Shown here: positions 8,635-17,135 of the stretch, piece after piece
Numbering within the stretch: position 1 is the first letter of the stretch
Layout of the letters: every line of letters starts with the position of its first letter
Assembly (NCBI RefSeq): GCF_036226505.1
Contig: NZ_CP108484.1
Location: 3,472,001-3,536,000, forward strand
From: Kitasatospora sp. NBC_01246
Lineage (GTDB): Bacteria > Actinomycetota > Actinomycetes > Streptomycetales > Streptomycetaceae
Direction: 5' to 3'
DNA length: 64,000 nt
Translations under genes and position numbers: made by a program
Notes under the pieces: generated by a model
What the model saw: the letters and a program-made list of their open reading frames with translations, nothing else
What the model was told of the DNA's origin: nothing
Database searches by the model: none

Positions 8635-8924
8635 CATCGGGTAGTTCATGGCCTATCCCGCCCGATTGCCCCGGCTCATGAGTTGACACCGGAGCGCTCG
8701 ATGCGGTCTCCTTTCCCACATGTCAGAGTTCACTCGCCCCCGGAGCGGTTCCGCGCTCCGCCGTGCCGTGAACCCCTGTTGTCGCCTCTGTTCCTGTATC
8801 TAGGCGCCCGCTGTCCCACCGCGCGCCGCCCAGGAAGCACAGAGGCCGCCCGCGATTCCCGCCCCAGGACATCCCGGATCCGGCTGATCCCTGTCGAACC
8901 AGCCGTACTCCGAGGACGACTCCC

Positions 8925-9563
8925 GTGCGCATGAACCGCATCCGCAAGCGGAACCGCGACCGCAACAAGCTCACCCGCCGCGGCCTCGCGCCCACCACGC
9001 CTCCCCCGGCGGCCGCCCGGCCCTCCCGCGGCTGGGCCGACGGACTGAGCGACGTCTCCATCGCCGGCGACCCGCTGGCCTTCCCGCACCTGGCCCGCAC
9101 CGACCTGCCCGGCCACCCCACCACCGTCGCCGGCTACGCCCGGCTGGTCCGCGAGATCGCCGCCGACCGCGCCCGCTGGGAGCCGCTGGTCCGCTACGAC
9201 GCGCTCACCCGCTGGTACGCCCGGCTGGAGACCGGCCCCGGCTACGAGGTCTGGCTGCTCAGCTGGCTGCCCGGCCAGAGCAGCGGCTTCCACGACCACG
9301 GCGTCTCCTCCGGGGTGATGAGCGTCGTCCGGGGCGAGCTGATCGAGCGCTCCCTCACGCACGCGGGCGAGGGTGCCCGCACCCTGCGCCCGGGCGGGCA
9401 GCGGGTGTTCTCCTCCGGGTACCTGCACGAGGTGGTCAACGGCGCGCTGGAGCCCGCCGTCTCCATCCACCTCTACACGCCCGGGCTGACCGAGATGAAC
9501 CAGTACGGCGGCGGCGCCACCGTCCCCGAGCAGCACCCGCAGGAGCAGGCCGAGGCCCGCTGA
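8925..9563 (+). CDS. Cysteine dioxygenase family protein
   Basis: Cupin-fold non-haem iron enzyme of 212 residues, predicted to oxidise L-cysteine to cysteine sulfinate in the cytosol. The metal-binding His pair appears in GFHDHGVSSG (about residue 124) and the third ligand in SGYLHEVVNG (about residue 166), the usual three-His set. The first 40 residues are basic and Pro-rich and are unlikely to be part of the fold. The GTG start at 8925 has AGGA 8 nt upstream; an ATG two codons later would work equally well. It is divergent from whiB and 64 bp upstream of fbiA; the same order (whiB, dioxygenase, fbiA, fbiB) is typical of Streptomyces. Confidence 0.88.
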   Translation: MRMNRIRKRNRDRNKLTRRGLAPTTPPPAAARPSRGWADGLSDVSIAGDPLAFPHLARTDLPGHPTTVAGYARLVREIAADRARWEPLVRYDALTRWYARLETGPGYEVWLLSWLPGQSSGFHDHGVSSGVMSVVRGELIERSLTHAGEGARTLRPGGQRVFSSGYLHEVVNGALEPAVSIHLYTPGLTEMNQYGGGATVPEQHPQEQAEAR

Positions 9564-9627
9564 CGACGGGCGGGCGGCGGCCCGCGGACCGGGCTGACGG
9601 CCAGTCGGGCCGTGGCAGGATGGGCGC

Positions 9628-10587
9628 ATGCGCATCGTGGCACTGGCAGGCGGAATCGGTGGGGCGCGCTTCCTGCGCGGACTCAAGGAGGCCCTCGGCC
9701 CGCAGGACGAGATCACCGTCATCGGCAACACCGGCGACGACATCCACCTCTACGGCCTGAAGGTCTGCCCCGACCTCGACACCGTGATGTACACCCTCGG
9801 CGGCGGCATCAACGAGGAGCAGGGCTGGGGCCGCACCGACGAGACCTGGTCGATCAAGGCCGAGATGAAGGAGTACGGCGTCGGGCCCGAGTGGTTCGGG
9901 CTCGGCGACCGCGACTTCGCCACCCACCTCGTCCGCAGCCAGATGCTCACCGCCGGGTACACCCTCAGCCAGGTCACCGAGGCGCTCTGCGTGCGCTGGC
10001 AGCCGGGGGTGCGGCTGCTGCCGATGAGCGACGACCGGGTCGAGACCCACGTGCGGATCACCGACGCGGACGGCACCCGGGCCATCCACTTCCAGGAGTA
10101 CTGGGTCCGGCTGCACGCCGCCGTCGACGCCGAGGCGATCGTCCCGGTCGGCGCGGACACCGCCAAGCCCGCGCCCGGCGTGCTGGAGGCCATCGCCGCC
10201 GCCGACGTCATCCTGTTCCCGCCGTCCAATCCGGTGGTCTCGATCGGCACCATCCTCGCCGTGCCCGGCATCCGGGCCGCGGTGGCCGCAGCCGCGGCAC
10301 CGGTGGTCGGGCTCTCCCCGATCATCGGCGGGGCCCCGGTCCGCGGCATGGCCGACAAGGTGCTGGCCGCCGTCGGCGTCGAGGCGACCGCGGCGGCGGT
10401 CGCCCTGGACTACGGCGCCGACCTGCTGGACGGCTGGCTGGTGGACACCGCCGACGAGGCCTCGGTCGGCGCGGTCGAGGCCGGCGGGATCGCCTGCCGG
10501 GCCGTGCCGCTGCTGATGACGGACGTCGCGGCGACCGCCGAGATGGCCCGGGCCGCGCTGGCGCTCGCCGAGCTGGTGCGGGCGTGA
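9628..10587 (+). CDS. fbiA: 2-phospho-L-lactate / phosphoenolpyruvyl transferase of coenzyme F420 synthesis
   Basis: Transfers the phosphoenolpyruvyl (or phospholactyl) moiety from its guanosine-diphosphate carrier to the deazaflavin FO, making (dehydro-)F420-0. The 319-residue length is normal for CofD/FbiA. The N-terminal nucleotide-binding segment [16 protein letters not shown], the [19 protein letters not shown] block (about 34-52) and the later [11 protein letters not shown] and [15 protein letters not shown] motifs are all intact. ATG start. The stop overlaps the next gene's GTG in GTGA, so the two F420 genes are translationally coupled. F420 supports redox enzymes and tailoring reactions in this group of bacteria. 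Confidence 0.96.
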   Translation: MRIVALAGGIGGARFLRGLKEALGPQDEITVIGNTGDDIHLYGLKVCPDLDTVMYTLGGGINEEQGWGRTDETWSIKAEMKEYGVGPEWFGLGDRDFATHLVRSQMLTAGYTLSQVTEALCVRWQPGVRLLPMSDDRVETHVRITDADGTRAIHFQEYWVRLHAAVDAEAIVPVGADTAKPAPGVLEAIAAADVILFPPSNPVVSIGTILAVPGIRAAVAAAAAPVVGLSPIIGGAPVRGMADKVLAAVGVEATAAAVALDYGADLLDGWLVDTADEASVGAVEAGGIACRAVPLLMTDVAATAEMARAALALAELVRA

Positions 10588-11876
10588 CCCTGCACGTCCT
10601 GCCCGTCCCGGGCCTGCCCGAGATCGACGCCGGTGCCGACCTCGCCGCGCTGATCGCCAAGGCCGGGACGTACCGGGACGGCGACATCCTGCTCGTCACC
10701 TCGAAGATCGTCAGCAAGGCCGAGGGCCGGGTGCTGCGGGCCGCCGACCGCGAGGCCGCGATCGACGCCGAGACCGTCCGGGTGGTCGCCCGGCGCGGCC
10801 CGGTCCGGATCGTCGAGAACCGCAACGGCCTGGTGATGGCCGCCGCCGGGGTGGACGCCTCCAACACCGCCGCCGGCACCGTGCTGCTGCTGCCCGAGGA
10901 CCCGGACGCCTCCGCCCGCGCGCTGCGCGCCCGCCTCCAGCAGCTGACCGGGCTGCGGCTGGCCGTCGTCGTCACCGACACCTTCGGCCGGCCCTGGCGC
11001 AACGGCCTCACCGACGTCGCGATCGGCGCCGCCGGACTGCCCGTCCTGGAGGACCACCGCGGCCGCACCGACAGCCACGGCAACGAACTGGCGATGACCG
11101 TCACCGCCACCGCCGACGAACTCGCCGCCGCCGCCGACCTGGTCAAGGGCAAGTCCACCGGCACCCCGGTCGCCGTGGTCCGAGGCCTCGGCCACCTGGT
11201 CACCGCCGAGGACGGCGCGGGCGCCCGCCCACTGGTGCGCGCCGCCGCGGACGACATGTTCCGGCTCGGCACCTCCGAGGCGGTCCGGCAGGCCGTCACC
11301 CTGCGCCGCACCATCCGCGCGTTCACCCCCGAACCGGTCGACCCGGGCGCCGTCCGCCGCGCCGTCGCCGCCGCCGTCACCGCGCCCGCCCCGCACCACA
11401 CCACGCCCTGGCGGTTCGTCCTGCTGGAGTCGGCCGCGGTCCGCACCCGGCTGCTGGACGCGATGCTCGCCGCCTGGCAGCGCGACCTGCGCGAGCTGGA
11501 CGGCTGGGACGACGCGCTGATCGCCCGGCGCACCGCCCGCGGCGACGTCCTGCGCGACGCGCCCTACCTGGTCGTCCCCTGCCTGGTGATGGACGGCTCG
11601 CACGACTACCCCGACGCGCGCCGCGCCGCCGCCGAACGCGAGATGTTCACCGTCGCCATCGGCGCCGCCGTGCAGAACCTGCTGGTCACCCTGGCCGGCG
11701 AGGGCTACGGCACGGCCTGGGTCTCGTCCACCATGTTCTGCCGCGACACCGTGCGCGCGGCCCTCGACCTGCCGGCCGGCTGGGACCCGATGGGCGCCGT
11801 CGCGGTCGGCCGCCCCGCCGAACCGCCCCGCGACCGCCCGGCCCGCGGCGCCGACGCCTTCGTCGAGGTTCGGTAG
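10584..11876 (+). CDS. fbiB: Bifunctional F420-0:gamma-L-glutamate ligase / dehydro-F420-0 reductase
   Basis: Adds the poly-gamma-glutamate tail to F420-0 and, in actinobacteria, reduces dehydro-F420-0. The 430-residue protein has both halves of the fused form: a CofE ligase domain at about 1-230 ([33 protein letters not shown] and [17 protein letters not shown]) and an FMN-binding nitroreductase-like domain from about 238 ([23 protein letters not shown]). The GTG start overlaps the fbiA stop. No other F420 gene is in the window. The next gene on the other strand ends 3 bp after it, with no visible terminator. Confidence 0.95.
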   Translation: MTLHVLPVPGLPEIDAGADLAALIAKAGTYRDGDILLVTSKIVSKAEGRVLRAADREAAIDAETVRVVARRGPVRIVENRNGLVMAAAGVDASNTAAGTVLLLPEDPDASARALRARLQQLTGLRLAVVVTDTFGRPWRNGLTDVAIGAAGLPVLEDHRGRTDSHGNELAMTVTATADELAAAADLVKGKSTGTPVAVVRGLGHLVTAEDGAGARPLVRAAADDMFRLGTSEAVRQAVTLRRTIRAFTPEPVDPGAVRRAVAAAVTAPAPHHTTPWRFVLLESAAVRTRLLDAMLAAWQRDLRELDGWDDALIARRTARGDVLRDAPYLVVPCLVMDGSHDYPDARRAAAEREMFTVAIGAAVQNLLVTLAGEGYGTAWVSSTMFCRDTVRAALDLPAGWDPMGAVAVGRPAEPPRDRPARGADAFVEVR

Positions 11877-11879
11877 GGG

Positions 11880-12059
11880 TCAGTACCGGCGGTACACGTC
11901 ACGGCGGTTGCCGACATTGACCACGAGGACGACCATCACGTCGCCCTGGACTTCGTAGACCACGCGGTGGTCGCCGACCCACAGCCGGTAGAGCCCGTCA
12001 TAGCCGGTCAGCTTATTCACGCTCGGACCGTCGGCGAACGGGTCGGCGCCGGAGTTCAC
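11880..12059 (-). pseudogene. RelE/ParE-type toxin remnant (C-terminal half)
   Basis: The 59-residue frame matches only the C-terminal half of a RelE-like toxin: NKLTGYDGLYRLWVGDHRVVYEV followed by the end VGNRRDVYRRY, corresponding to beta strands that carry the RNA-contact Arg residues. Full-length members have about 85-95 residues, so some 30 N-terminal residues are missing. A GTG start exists and overlaps the stop of the upstream glycosylase gene in GTGA, but there is no good ribosome-binding site. No antitoxin gene is present. Codons such as AAT, AAG, TAT and GAA are more frequent than in neighbours, which suggests a foreign origin. It may be a decayed addiction module or a short protein kept by coupling. 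Confidence 0.6.
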
Positions 12060-12988
12060 CGCCGCCGGTGGTCGTTGGGGGTCAGCCGGGGGCCGTACCG
12101 CGGGGCGTGGGTGCCGGTGCTCAGCAGCAGGCGGCAGAGGCGGTGGCGGTGCGGGCGGTAGGGCTCCAGCAGGGCCAGCATCTGGGTGTCGTCGCTGCGG
12201 GGTCGGCCGGCCAGGGCCCAGCCGACCAGGTTGGGGAGGTGGTAGTCGCCGACCGAGACGGCGTCCGGGTCGCCGTTGCTGCGCTGCAGGGTCTCGGCGG
12301 CCGTCCAGATCCCGATGCCGGGCACGGAGGTCAGCCGGGCGAACGCCTCGGCGTGGTCCATCGCCGAGGCCTCCTCCAGCCGGGCGGCCAGCCGGACGGC
12401 GCGCACCACGGTGGCGGAGCGCTTCGGGTCCACCCCCGCGCGGTGCCACTCCCAGCTGGGGACGAGCGCCCACTCACGGGCCGACGGCGCCACCCGCATG
12501 CCCTCGGCCGGGCCGGGCGCCGGGGTGCCGAAGTCGCGCAGCAGCGTCCGCCAGGCCCGGTACGCCTCGTCGGTGGTCACCTTCTGCTCCAGGATCGCGG
12601 GCACCAGCGACTCCAGCACCAGCCCGGTCCGGGTGAGCCGCACGCCGGCCGCCCGCCGCTGGGCCTCCCGCAGCGGGCCGGGCGGCAGCACCAGGGCGGC
12701 CGGGTCGTCCTCGGCGCCGAGCAGCACGGGCAGCCGGTCCAGCAGCCACGCCGCCCCCGGGCCCCAGGCCCGCGCCTCGACCTCGCCGTCGGCCGGCCTG
12801 GCCAGTACCCGCAGCGTGCCGATGCCGGCCGGGGTGCGGGAGGCCCGCCAGACCGCGCCGTCACCGGTGGTCCGGTAGGCCGGGTCGGCCGGGCCGCGCC
12901 GCAGCGGCAGCAGGGTGCGGGCCACGTCCAGCGGGAAGCCCGGGCGCCAGAGGCGCACCCGCGCACCGGTCGCCGCCTCGTCCGACAC
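12056..12988 (-). CDS. HhH-GPD DNA glycosylase (AlkA / 3-methyladenine type)
   Basis: Base-excision repair enzyme of 310 residues. The N-terminal domain (about 1-120) resembles the AlkA-like beta domain. The C-terminal half has the helix-hairpin-helix LTSVPGIGIWTAAETL followed by the Gly/Pro-rich loop and the catalytic Asp in VSVGDYHLPN. The segment LVPAILEQKVTTDEAYRAW is the conserved helix that precedes the DNA-binding core. It probably removes alkylated purines. GTG at 12988 is preceded by GGAGG about 9 nt upstream. It overlaps the RelE remnant by four bases and is divergent from the SnoaL-like gene 54 bp away. Substrate range cannot be deduced from sequence. Confidence 0.88.
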   Translation of the reverse strand: MSDEAATGARVRLWRPGFPLDVARTLLPLRRGPADPAYRTTGDGAVWRASRTPAGIGTLRVLARPADGEVEARAWGPGAAWLLDRLPVLLGAEDDPAALVLPPGPLREAQRRAAGVRLTRTGLVLESLVPAILEQKVTTDEAYRAWRTLLRDFGTPAPGPAEGMRVAPSAREWALVPSWEWHRAGVDPKRSATVVRAVRLAARLEEASAMDHAEAFARLTSVPGIGIWTAAETLQRSNGDPDAVSVGDYHLPNLVGWALAGRPRSDDTQMLALLEPYRPHRHRLCRLLLSTGTHAPRYGPRLTPNDHRRR

Positions 12989-13042
12989 CGCCCCGCGCCT
13001 CCTCCGCTGTCCGGCTCCACCGCCTTCGCCGACCATGGGGAT

Positions 13043-13534
13043 ATGAACGATACGCGGCTGCCGGAGCTGTCCCACGCCGACGAGGGCGCGGTGCGGGCGC
13101 TCTACCACCGGACCCTGGACGGGTGGAACCTGCGGGACGGCGCGGCGTGCGCCGGACCGTTCGCCGAGGACGGGGAGATGGTCGGATTCGACGGAACGAG
13201 GTACGCGGGGCGGTCGGTGATCGCCGCCGAACTGGGGCGGATCTTCGCGGACCACGCCACCCCCGAGTACGTCGCCAAGGTGCGGCGGATCCGGGCGCTC
13301 GGCCCGGGGGTGGCCGAGCTGGACGCCGTCGCCGGTCTGGTGCCGGACGACGCCGAGGACCTCGATCCCGGCCTGAACGCCCTGCAGACGGTGATCGCCG
13401 TCAACGCGGGCGCGGGCTGGCGGATCGCGCTGCTGCAGAACACTCCGGCCCGGTACGACCTGCGGCCGGACGTCGCGCGGGCGCTGACCGCCGAGCTGCG
13501 GGCGCTGGTGCCCCGGGGCCCCGGCCCGGTATAG
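13043..13534 (+). CDS. SgcJ/EcaC-type SnoaL-like protein
   Basis: A 163-residue protein with the NTF2-like (SnoaL_3) fold signature: an N-terminal helix VRALYHRTLDGWNLRDGAACAGPFAEDGEMVGFDG followed by the alternating beta strands of a cone-shaped barrel. Members of this group occur as stand-alone cytosolic proteins as well as cyclases or epoxide-related enzymes in antibiotic clusters; no such cluster is near, so function is open. ATG start with GGGG 4-7 nt upstream. It is divergent from the DNA glycosylase and convergent with the amidase gene 17 bp away. Confidence 0.82.
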   Translation: MNDTRLPELSHADEGAVRALYHRTLDGWNLRDGAACAGPFAEDGEMVGFDGTRYAGRSVIAAELGRIFADHATPEYVAKVRRIRALGPGVAELDAVAGLVPDDAEDLDPGLNALQTVIAVNAGAGWRIALLQNTPARYDLRPDVARALTAELRALVPRGPGPV

Positions 13535-13551
13535 GCCCCGGGCTCGCGGGT

Positions 13552-14718
13552 TCAGCGGGCCCAAGGGGCCGCCGGGCGGGCGGCGCTCTGCAGCGCGGCC
13601 GCCTGGGTGCGGACGGCGGGGAGCAGCGGGTAGAGGGTGGCGCCGGGGCACTCGGTGGCGACCGCGTCGCGGTGGCCGGAGACGGCGTCGAAGGTCGCGG
13701 TGGTGCCCTTGGGGTAACGGGTGCCGTCGGCGCCGGAGACCAGCTGGGTGCGGCCGCCGGCGTCCTGGCCGGCCAGCCCGAGCTTCCAGGCGGCGAGCCG
13801 GGCGAGCCCCTCCGGTACGGCCGGCGGCGGGGTGTCGGTGACGAAGGTGCCGAGCACCGCGACGCCCGCCGAGTCGGTGTTGAAGCCCAGGGTGTGCGCG
13901 CCGTGCACCGCGAGCTCGGCGCCGCCGGCCCGGCCCTCGTAGAGGGTGCCGCAGCGGTCGACCAGGAAGTTGTAGCCGATGTCCCGCCAGCCGTTGCTCC
14001 GCACGTGGTACTGGTAGATCGCCCTGATCATCCGGGGCGCGTCGGCGCAGTCGTACTCGGTGGCGGTCGCGGTGTGGTGGACGAAGACCACCCGGACCGG
14101 GCCGGTGTACTCGACCTGCGGATCCCGGAGGGACTCGTCGGCGCCCCAACCGGCCCGGGTGACCACGGCGGGCCGGGCGGCCCGGCGCCCGTCCGGCGGT
14201 TCGGCGGGCAGCGTCCGGCCGGCGGCCCCGGCGGCGCCCTGCCCGGGGTCGACCAGGTCGAGCCGCAGGCCGTCCGGCAGGCCGCGGGGGCCGGCGGTGA
14301 CCTGGACCGCCACGCCGTCGCTCGGACCGGTCCAGAGCGGCGCCGTCGCTCCGCCGCCCGGGGCGTCCGGTCCGTCCTCGCCGTCCGCCTCCAGCACCTG
14401 CCAGTCGCCCCAGACGTGGGTGGCGGCGTCCCTGGTGCGGACCCGGACGGAGCCGCCGTCGAGCGAGCGGGCGGGGCCGTTCCAGCCGACGCCGAGCAGC
14501 TCGAAGGGGCGGGTGGCGCGCGGCGCCAGGGCGCGGTCGGCGCCCAACGGCAGCGAGGTGACCGAGCCGCCGCCGGCCGAGGTGCGGCGCTGCTGGGCGG
14601 GATCGGCGGCGGCCGCGGCCGGAACGGGCTGGAGGAGCAGGACGGCGGTGCAGCCGGCGAGTGCGGCGGCCGGCAAAGAGATACCCATAAAAGGGATGTT
14701 CAGGGCAAAACACCGCAC
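13552..14718 (-). CDS. Secreted N-acetylmuramoyl-L-alanine amidase (PGRP type)
   Basis: Extracellular zinc amidase of about 388 residues that cleaves the bond between N-acetylmuramic acid and the stem peptide. The signal peptide has the hydrophobic core LPAAALAGCTAVLLL and an Ala-rich cleavage region. A beta-rich N-terminal region (about 50-190) precedes the peptidoglycan-recognition domain, which begins VTRAGWGADESLRD and has zinc ligands in VFVHHTAT and in SGHRDAVATECPG. The GTG at 14718 is chosen because AAGGTGG lies 8 nt upstream; ATG at 14688 is an alternative start without ribosome-binding site. It is divergent from the TIGR03089 gene 74 bp away. The sequence next to the start is A/T-rich for this genome, probably promoter DNA. 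Confidence 0.9.
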   Translation of the reverse strand: MRCFALNIPFMGISLPAAALAGCTAVLLLQPVPAAAAADPAQQRRTSAGGGSVTSLPLGADRALAPRATRPFELLGVGWNGPARSLDGGSVRVRTRDAATHVWGDWQVLEADGEDGPDAPGGGATAPLWTGPSDGVAVQVTAGPRGLPDGLRLDLVDPGQGAAGAAGRTLPAEPPDGRRAARPAVVTRAGWGADESLRDPQVEYTGPVRVVFVHHTATATEYDCADAPRMIRAIYQYHVRSNGWRDIGYNFLVDRCGTLYEGRAGGAELAVHGAHTLGFNTDSAGVAVLGTFVTDTPPPAVPEGLARLAAWKLGLAGQDAGGRTQLVSGADGTRYPKGTTATFDAVSGHRDAVATECPGATLYPLLPAVRTQAAALQSAARPAAPWAR

Positions 14719-14792
14719 CCGCCATGCCACCTTGCGCAGGGTCCGCCACCCCTCCCGGTCGCCCACCCGAAGGCCGTAGGCTGGGGCGCACC

Positions 14793-15584
14793 ATGACTGC
14801 GCCTTTCGCTGCCGATGCCCGGACCCCTGTCGAGCTGCTGCACGCATTCCTGCGAGGTGGCACTCCCTCAGTCGACCCCGCGGCTCCGCTGGTCACCTTC
14901 TACGACGACGCCACCGGCGAACGGGTGGAGCTCTCCGCCCGGACCTTCGACAACTGGGTGGCCAAGACCGCCAACCTGCTCCAGGACGAGCTGAACGCCG
15001 GTCCGGGTGACCGCGCCGCCCTCCTGCTGCCCGCCCACTGGCAGAGCGCCGTCTGGCTGCTCGCCTGCTGGTCGGTCGGTGTGACGGCGGTGCCGGCCGG
15101 CGACCCGGCCGACGCCGACCTGGTGGTCAGCGGACCGGACGGCCTGGAGGCCGCCCAGGCCTGCGAGGGCGAACGGGTGGCCCTCGCCCTGCGTCCGCTG
15201 GGCGGCCGGTTCCCCCAGCGCCCGGACGGCTTCCTCGACTACGCCGCCGAGGTGCCCGGCCAGGGCGACCGCTTCGCGCCCTACTCCCCCGTCACCCCGG
15301 ACGCGCTCGCGCTGGAGACCGGCATCGACGGCCTGCCGCTGAAGCTGACCGGCGACCAGACCGTCCAGCTGGCCCGGGAGGGCGCGGCCCGGCTCGGCAT
15401 CACGGCCGGCGACCGGGTGCTCTCCACCCTCTCCTACCAGGACTGGGCGGGCCTGGAGGCCGGTCTGCTGGCACCGCTGGCGGCCGGCGCCTCGGTGGTG
15501 CTCTGCCGCAACTCGGAGGGCCTGAGCGCCGAGCAGTGGGAGAAGCGGACCGAGTCCGAACGGGTGACACTGCGCCTCGGCTAA
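14793..15584 (+). CDS. TIGR03089 family protein (reduced acyl-CoA synthetase-like)
   Basis: A 263-residue actinobacterial protein that resembles only the N-terminal part of AMP-dependent acyl-CoA synthetases: the segment LVTFYDDATGERVELSARTFDNWVAKTANLL is the usual beginning of that fold, and RLGITAGDRVLSTLSYQDWAGLEAGLLAPLAAGASVVL matches its middle. The ATP-binding P-loop (TSGTTG-type) and the whole C-terminal lid are absent, so it is not a standard ligase. The function is unknown. ATG start. It lies 36 bp upstream of the first LCP gene, in the same direction, which is a common neighbour arrangement, and may be co-transcribed with it. Confidence 0.86.
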   Translation: MTAPFAADARTPVELLHAFLRGGTPSVDPAAPLVTFYDDATGERVELSARTFDNWVAKTANLLQDELNAGPGDRAALLLPAHWQSAVWLLACWSVGVTAVPAGDPADADLVVSGPDGLEAAQACEGERVALALRPLGGRFPQRPDGFLDYAAEVPGQGDRFAPYSPVTPDALALETGIDGLPLKLTGDQTVQLAREGAARLGITAGDRVLSTLSYQDWAGLEAGLLAPLAAGASVVLCRNSEGLSAEQWEKRTESERVTLRLG

Positions 15585-15620
15585 CCCCCGGCTCCGGCCC
15601 GGCGGGTAGGCATCCCTGCC

Positions 15621-16922
15621 ATGGCCGAGGACGACACCGAGCACCCCCCGACCGAGAACCCCCCGACCGGGGACGCCCGCGCGACCGCGGGCTCCCCGGA
15701 CCGGGACTCCCCCGACCCGGAGCCCGCGGCCCCGGACTCCCCGACCAGGCCCCGGCGCAGGCGCCGGCGGTGGCTGATGATCACCGCCGGCGTCCTCGCC
15801 CTCCTGCTGGTCGCCTGCGGCACCGTGCTCTGGATCGCCTACCGCAAGCTGGACGGCAACATCCGGACCGACTCCGCCACCGACCAGCTGCTGGCCCGGC
15901 TGGAGGCCGAACGGCCCAGCCGCACCGCGGGGGCCAAGGGCGCCGAGAACATCCTGCTGATCGGCAGTGACGACCGCACCGGTGCCAATGCCACGTACGG
16001 CGAGGCCGGCGGCCAGCGCTCGGACACCACGATCCTGCTGCACCTGGCGGCGGACCGGAAGCACGCGACCGCCGTCTCCATCCCGCGCGACGTCATGGTC
16101 ACCGTGCCGGTCTGCGAGAAGCCGGACGGCACCCGGAGCAGGCAGGTGCTGGCGCAGTTCAACTCGGCCTTCGAGACCGGCGGCCCGGCCTGCTCGATCC
16201 GGGCCGTCGAACAGCTGAGCGGCATCCGGATGGACCACTACGTGATCCTCGACTTCCACGGCTTCAAGACGATGGTGGACGCCGTGGACGGCGTCGAGGT
16301 GTGCGTCCCGCAGGCGATCCACGACAAGGACGCCAAGCTGGACCTCCCGGCCGGGCGGCAGACCCTGCGCGGCGAACAGGCGCTCGGCTACGTCCGCGCC
16401 CGGGAGACCCTCGGCGACGGCAGCGACACCCAGCGGATGGGCCGTCAGCAGCAGTTCCTGGCCGCCCTGATCCGCAAGGTCCAGTCGCAGGGGGTGCTGC
16501 TGAACCCGGCCCGGCTCTGGCCGGTGCTCGACGCGGCGACCTCCTCGGTCCGGGCCGACGGCGGCCTCTCCTCGCTCGGCGCGCTCTACGACCTGACCCA
16601 GGACCTGCGCGGCATCCCGTCCGCCGACGCGGTCTTCCTGACCGCGCCGCGCCGCCCGTACCGCTTCGACTCGGACCGGGACGAGTTCGTGCAGCCGCTG
16701 ACCACCCAGCTGTTCACGGCGCTGCGCGACGACCGCTCGATCACCGTCCGCCCGCCGGGCTCCCCCGACCCGTCGGCGGTGGCGGGCGCGAGCCCGGGGC
16801 CCTCGGGGGCCGCGACGGCGGCGGCCGGATCGGACCGGGCCGCCGGTGCGTCACCCACCGCGACCACGGCGCCCTCGTTCGAGGGACGCACCGCGGACAT
16901 GGACGGCTGCGCGACCCATTGA
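15621..16922 (+). CDS. LCP family cell-wall glycopolymer ligase (1)
   Basis: Membrane-bound LytR-CpsA-Psr phosphotransferase of 433 residues that attaches lipid-linked anionic polymers to peptidoglycan outside the cell. A Pro/Asp-rich cytosolic N-terminus ends in RRRRR, followed by a membrane helix at about 54-73 and the LCP domain. The diagnostic blocks are present: NILLIGSDDRTG, RSDTTILLHLA, ATAVSIPRDVMV with the catalytic-pocket Arg-Asp, GIRMDHYVILDF and ALGYVRARETLGDGSD. The C-terminal tail is Ala/Thr-rich and ends in a single Cys near DGCATH. ATG start. It is followed by a second LCP gene after a gap of 213 bp that contains its own promoter. Confidence 0.93.
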   Translation: MAEDDTEHPPTENPPTGDARATAGSPDRDSPDPEPAAPDSPTRPRRRRRRWLMITAGVLALLLVACGTVLWIAYRKLDGNIRTDSATDQLLARLEAERPSRTAGAKGAENILLIGSDDRTGANATYGEAGGQRSDTTILLHLAADRKHATAVSIPRDVMVTVPVCEKPDGTRSRQVLAQFNSAFETGGPACSIRAVEQLSGIRMDHYVILDFHGFKTMVDAVDGVEVCVPQAIHDKDAKLDLPAGRQTLRGEQALGYVRARETLGDGSDTQRMGRQQQFLAALIRKVQSQGVLLNPARLWPVLDAATSSVRADGGLSSLGALYDLTQDLRGIPSADAVFLTAPRRPYRFDSDRDEFVQPLTTQLFTALRDDRSITVRPPGSPDPSAVAGASPGPSGAATAAAGSDRAAGASPTATTAPSFEGRTADMDGCATH

Positions 16923-16961
16923 CAGCCTGGCCAGGGTCACCCTTTTGTGTACAGATCATGC

Positions 16962-16980
16962 CCCGGAATGGCTTTCCGGG
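16962..16980 (+). terminator. Small hairpin after the first LCP gene
   Basis: CCCGGAA and TTCCGGG form a 7-bp stem with a 5-nt loop, 40 nt downstream of the stop, followed by AAATT. It could attenuate transcription between the two LCP genes; the short stem makes the call weak. Confidence 0.4.
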
Positions 16981-17044
16981 AAATTCACCGGAACACGATG
17001 TGCCTGGTGAATTGCGGTTCCCGAACATGGCGGAGATCACACCA

Positions 17045-17072
17045 GGAACAATTCCCGTACTCGACTCGTCTA
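17045..17072 (+). promoter_or_regulatory. ECF sigma (SigE-type) promoter candidate
   Basis: GGAAC is followed after 17 nt by CGTCTA, the layout of promoters read by SigE-like ECF factors, which respond to cell-envelope stress in Streptomyces. It ends 64 nt upstream of the GTG of the second LCP gene, a wall-assembly gene, so the function fits. Confidence 0.5.
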
Positions 17073-17135
17073 GTGTGTCCGGGTCGGCGCGCAGCCCGTG
17101 CGCCACCCGAGGACCGGTCGGAGGGAGGGAACCCC

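Larger units (their letters stand above)
8319..8924. other. whiB / cysteine dioxygenase intergenic region
   Basis: This 606-bp divergent spacer contains no convincing gene. It is clearly lower in G+C than its surroundings around 8380-8680. It holds the proximal whiB promoter, a BldD-like palindrome and presumably the cysteine dioxygenase promoter, whose elements I could not assign. Confidence 0.7.
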
